Part shown: positions 63,823 to 64,000 of the stretch, one piece after another
Layout: each line of letters opens with the position of its first letter
Position numbering within the stretch: position 1 is the first letter of the stretch
NCBI RefSeq assembly: GCF_034424315.1
Contig: NZ_CP139972.1
Coordinates: forward strand, 7,944,501 to 8,008,500
From: Chitinophaga sancti
GTDB lineage: Bacteria > Bacteroidota > Bacteroidia > Chitinophagales > Chitinophagaceae
Length of the DNA stretch: 64,000 bases
Direction: 5' to 3'
The notes under the pieces: model-generated
Databases searched by the model: none
What the model was told of the DNA's origin: nothing
What the model saw: only the letters and a program-made list of their open reading frames with translations
Program-made: the position numbers and the translations under genes

Positions 63823-64000
63823 CCTTGATCGGTAAATGTGTAGATCATATGTGCATCGTTAACCAGGTAGTAATTATTATTAATAGGCTGGGATCATTGT
63901 TGATCTGGAATTTAGAGATAATATATTTGCCGTAATCAGACGTGAATAGGTAAATTAATAATTGTCTCATGCGATTTAACCCCATAATCCTGCAGAATAG
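63823..64000 (-). pseudogene. Frame-broken gene running off the window end
   Basis: The minus strand reads MRQLLIYLFTSDYGKYIISK up to DPSLL, then continues in a different frame as NNNYYLVNDAHMIYTFTDQG ending in TAG at 63823. A one-base change near 63882 would explain it. It could be an assembly error, a pseudogene, or two chance frames. The family is not recognised; the gene's beginning is outside the window. Confidence 0.3.

Noticed and set aside
63978..63990. AACCCCATAATCC resembling the 3' part of tRNA-His (AACCCCATCATCC at 52112), as an att-site copy
   Set aside because: Only 12 of 13 bases match with no longer extension; this is easily chance, and serine recombinases seldom use tRNA genes.
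1..64000. CRISPR arrays, complete insertion sequences, and rRNA genes
   Set aside because: No regularly spaced direct repeats, no intact transposase, and no rRNA-like sequence were seen.

Overview
The window reads as a chromosomal segment of a Bacteroidota bacterium, most likely Chitinophagaceae (Chitinophaga-like). The basis is TAnnTTTG-type promoter elements, an Oar-like TonB-dependent receptor, a miaB / sigma-54 regulator / lptE / secG run of a kind found in this phylum, and a secreted DUF6443-type RHS pair. Most of it looks like ordinary core genome: dense, mostly minus-strand operons separated by strong hairpin terminators.

Layout. 1-1861 (+): end of D-Ala-D-Ala ligase, a PASTA membrane protein and a single-domain rhodanese. 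1989-7166 (-): an unusual ligase cluster of two ATP-grasp-type enzymes, a class I glutamine amidotransferase, a GCS2-type carboxylate-amine ligase and an esterase. 7241-10423 (-): Oar-like receptor. 10893-12095 (+): ribBA. 12133-16848 (-): TamB-like protein whose membrane anchor lies upstream of the first normal start codon. 17147-21765 (-): TraB/GumN protein, BioF-like enzyme, lipoprotein, DinB protein, gamma-glutamyltransferase. 21956-24902 (+): YwqK-like lipoprotein and an M14 peptidase. 24984-34070 (-): redoxin, YihY, MltG, SecG, a conserved unknown, LptE, sigma-54 regulator, MiaB and a NarL-type two-component pair. 34316-42196 (mixed): GNAT, GH28, GH24 lysozyme, Calx-beta lipoprotein, DUF922-like protein, putative glycosyltransferase, AraC regulator, Bcr/CflA-type exporter. 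42409-51887: tRNA-Gly, two small unknowns, an HdrB/HdrC-like Fe-S pair, a phosphoribosyltransferase, phosphohexomutase, Pcm and an outer-membrane receptor.

The accessory part begins just after tRNA-His (52053-52127). It holds a 1502-aa secreted YD-type protein with DUF5977-like repeats, then a 1498-aa DUF6443/RHS protein ending in an NlpC/P60-like cysteine peptidase domain, then a 174-aa exported protein 28 bp downstream that fits a periplasmic immunity protein. Past the terminator at 61946 the sequence becomes AT-richer and gene-poor. It holds a decayed serine recombinase and other fragments, which suggests the locus arrived by transfer.

Non-coding structure is notable. A ~110-bp element with ~20-bp terminal inverted repeats occurs twice in opposite orientation (1873 and 46703), both times between convergent genes. 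A 155-bp nested inverted repeat lies at 45915. Two hairpins share a loop while their stems differ. Three plus-strand genes have the -7 promoter element ending 4-5 nt before the ATG, which predicts leaderless mRNAs.

All family calls come from reading motifs; no database search was run.
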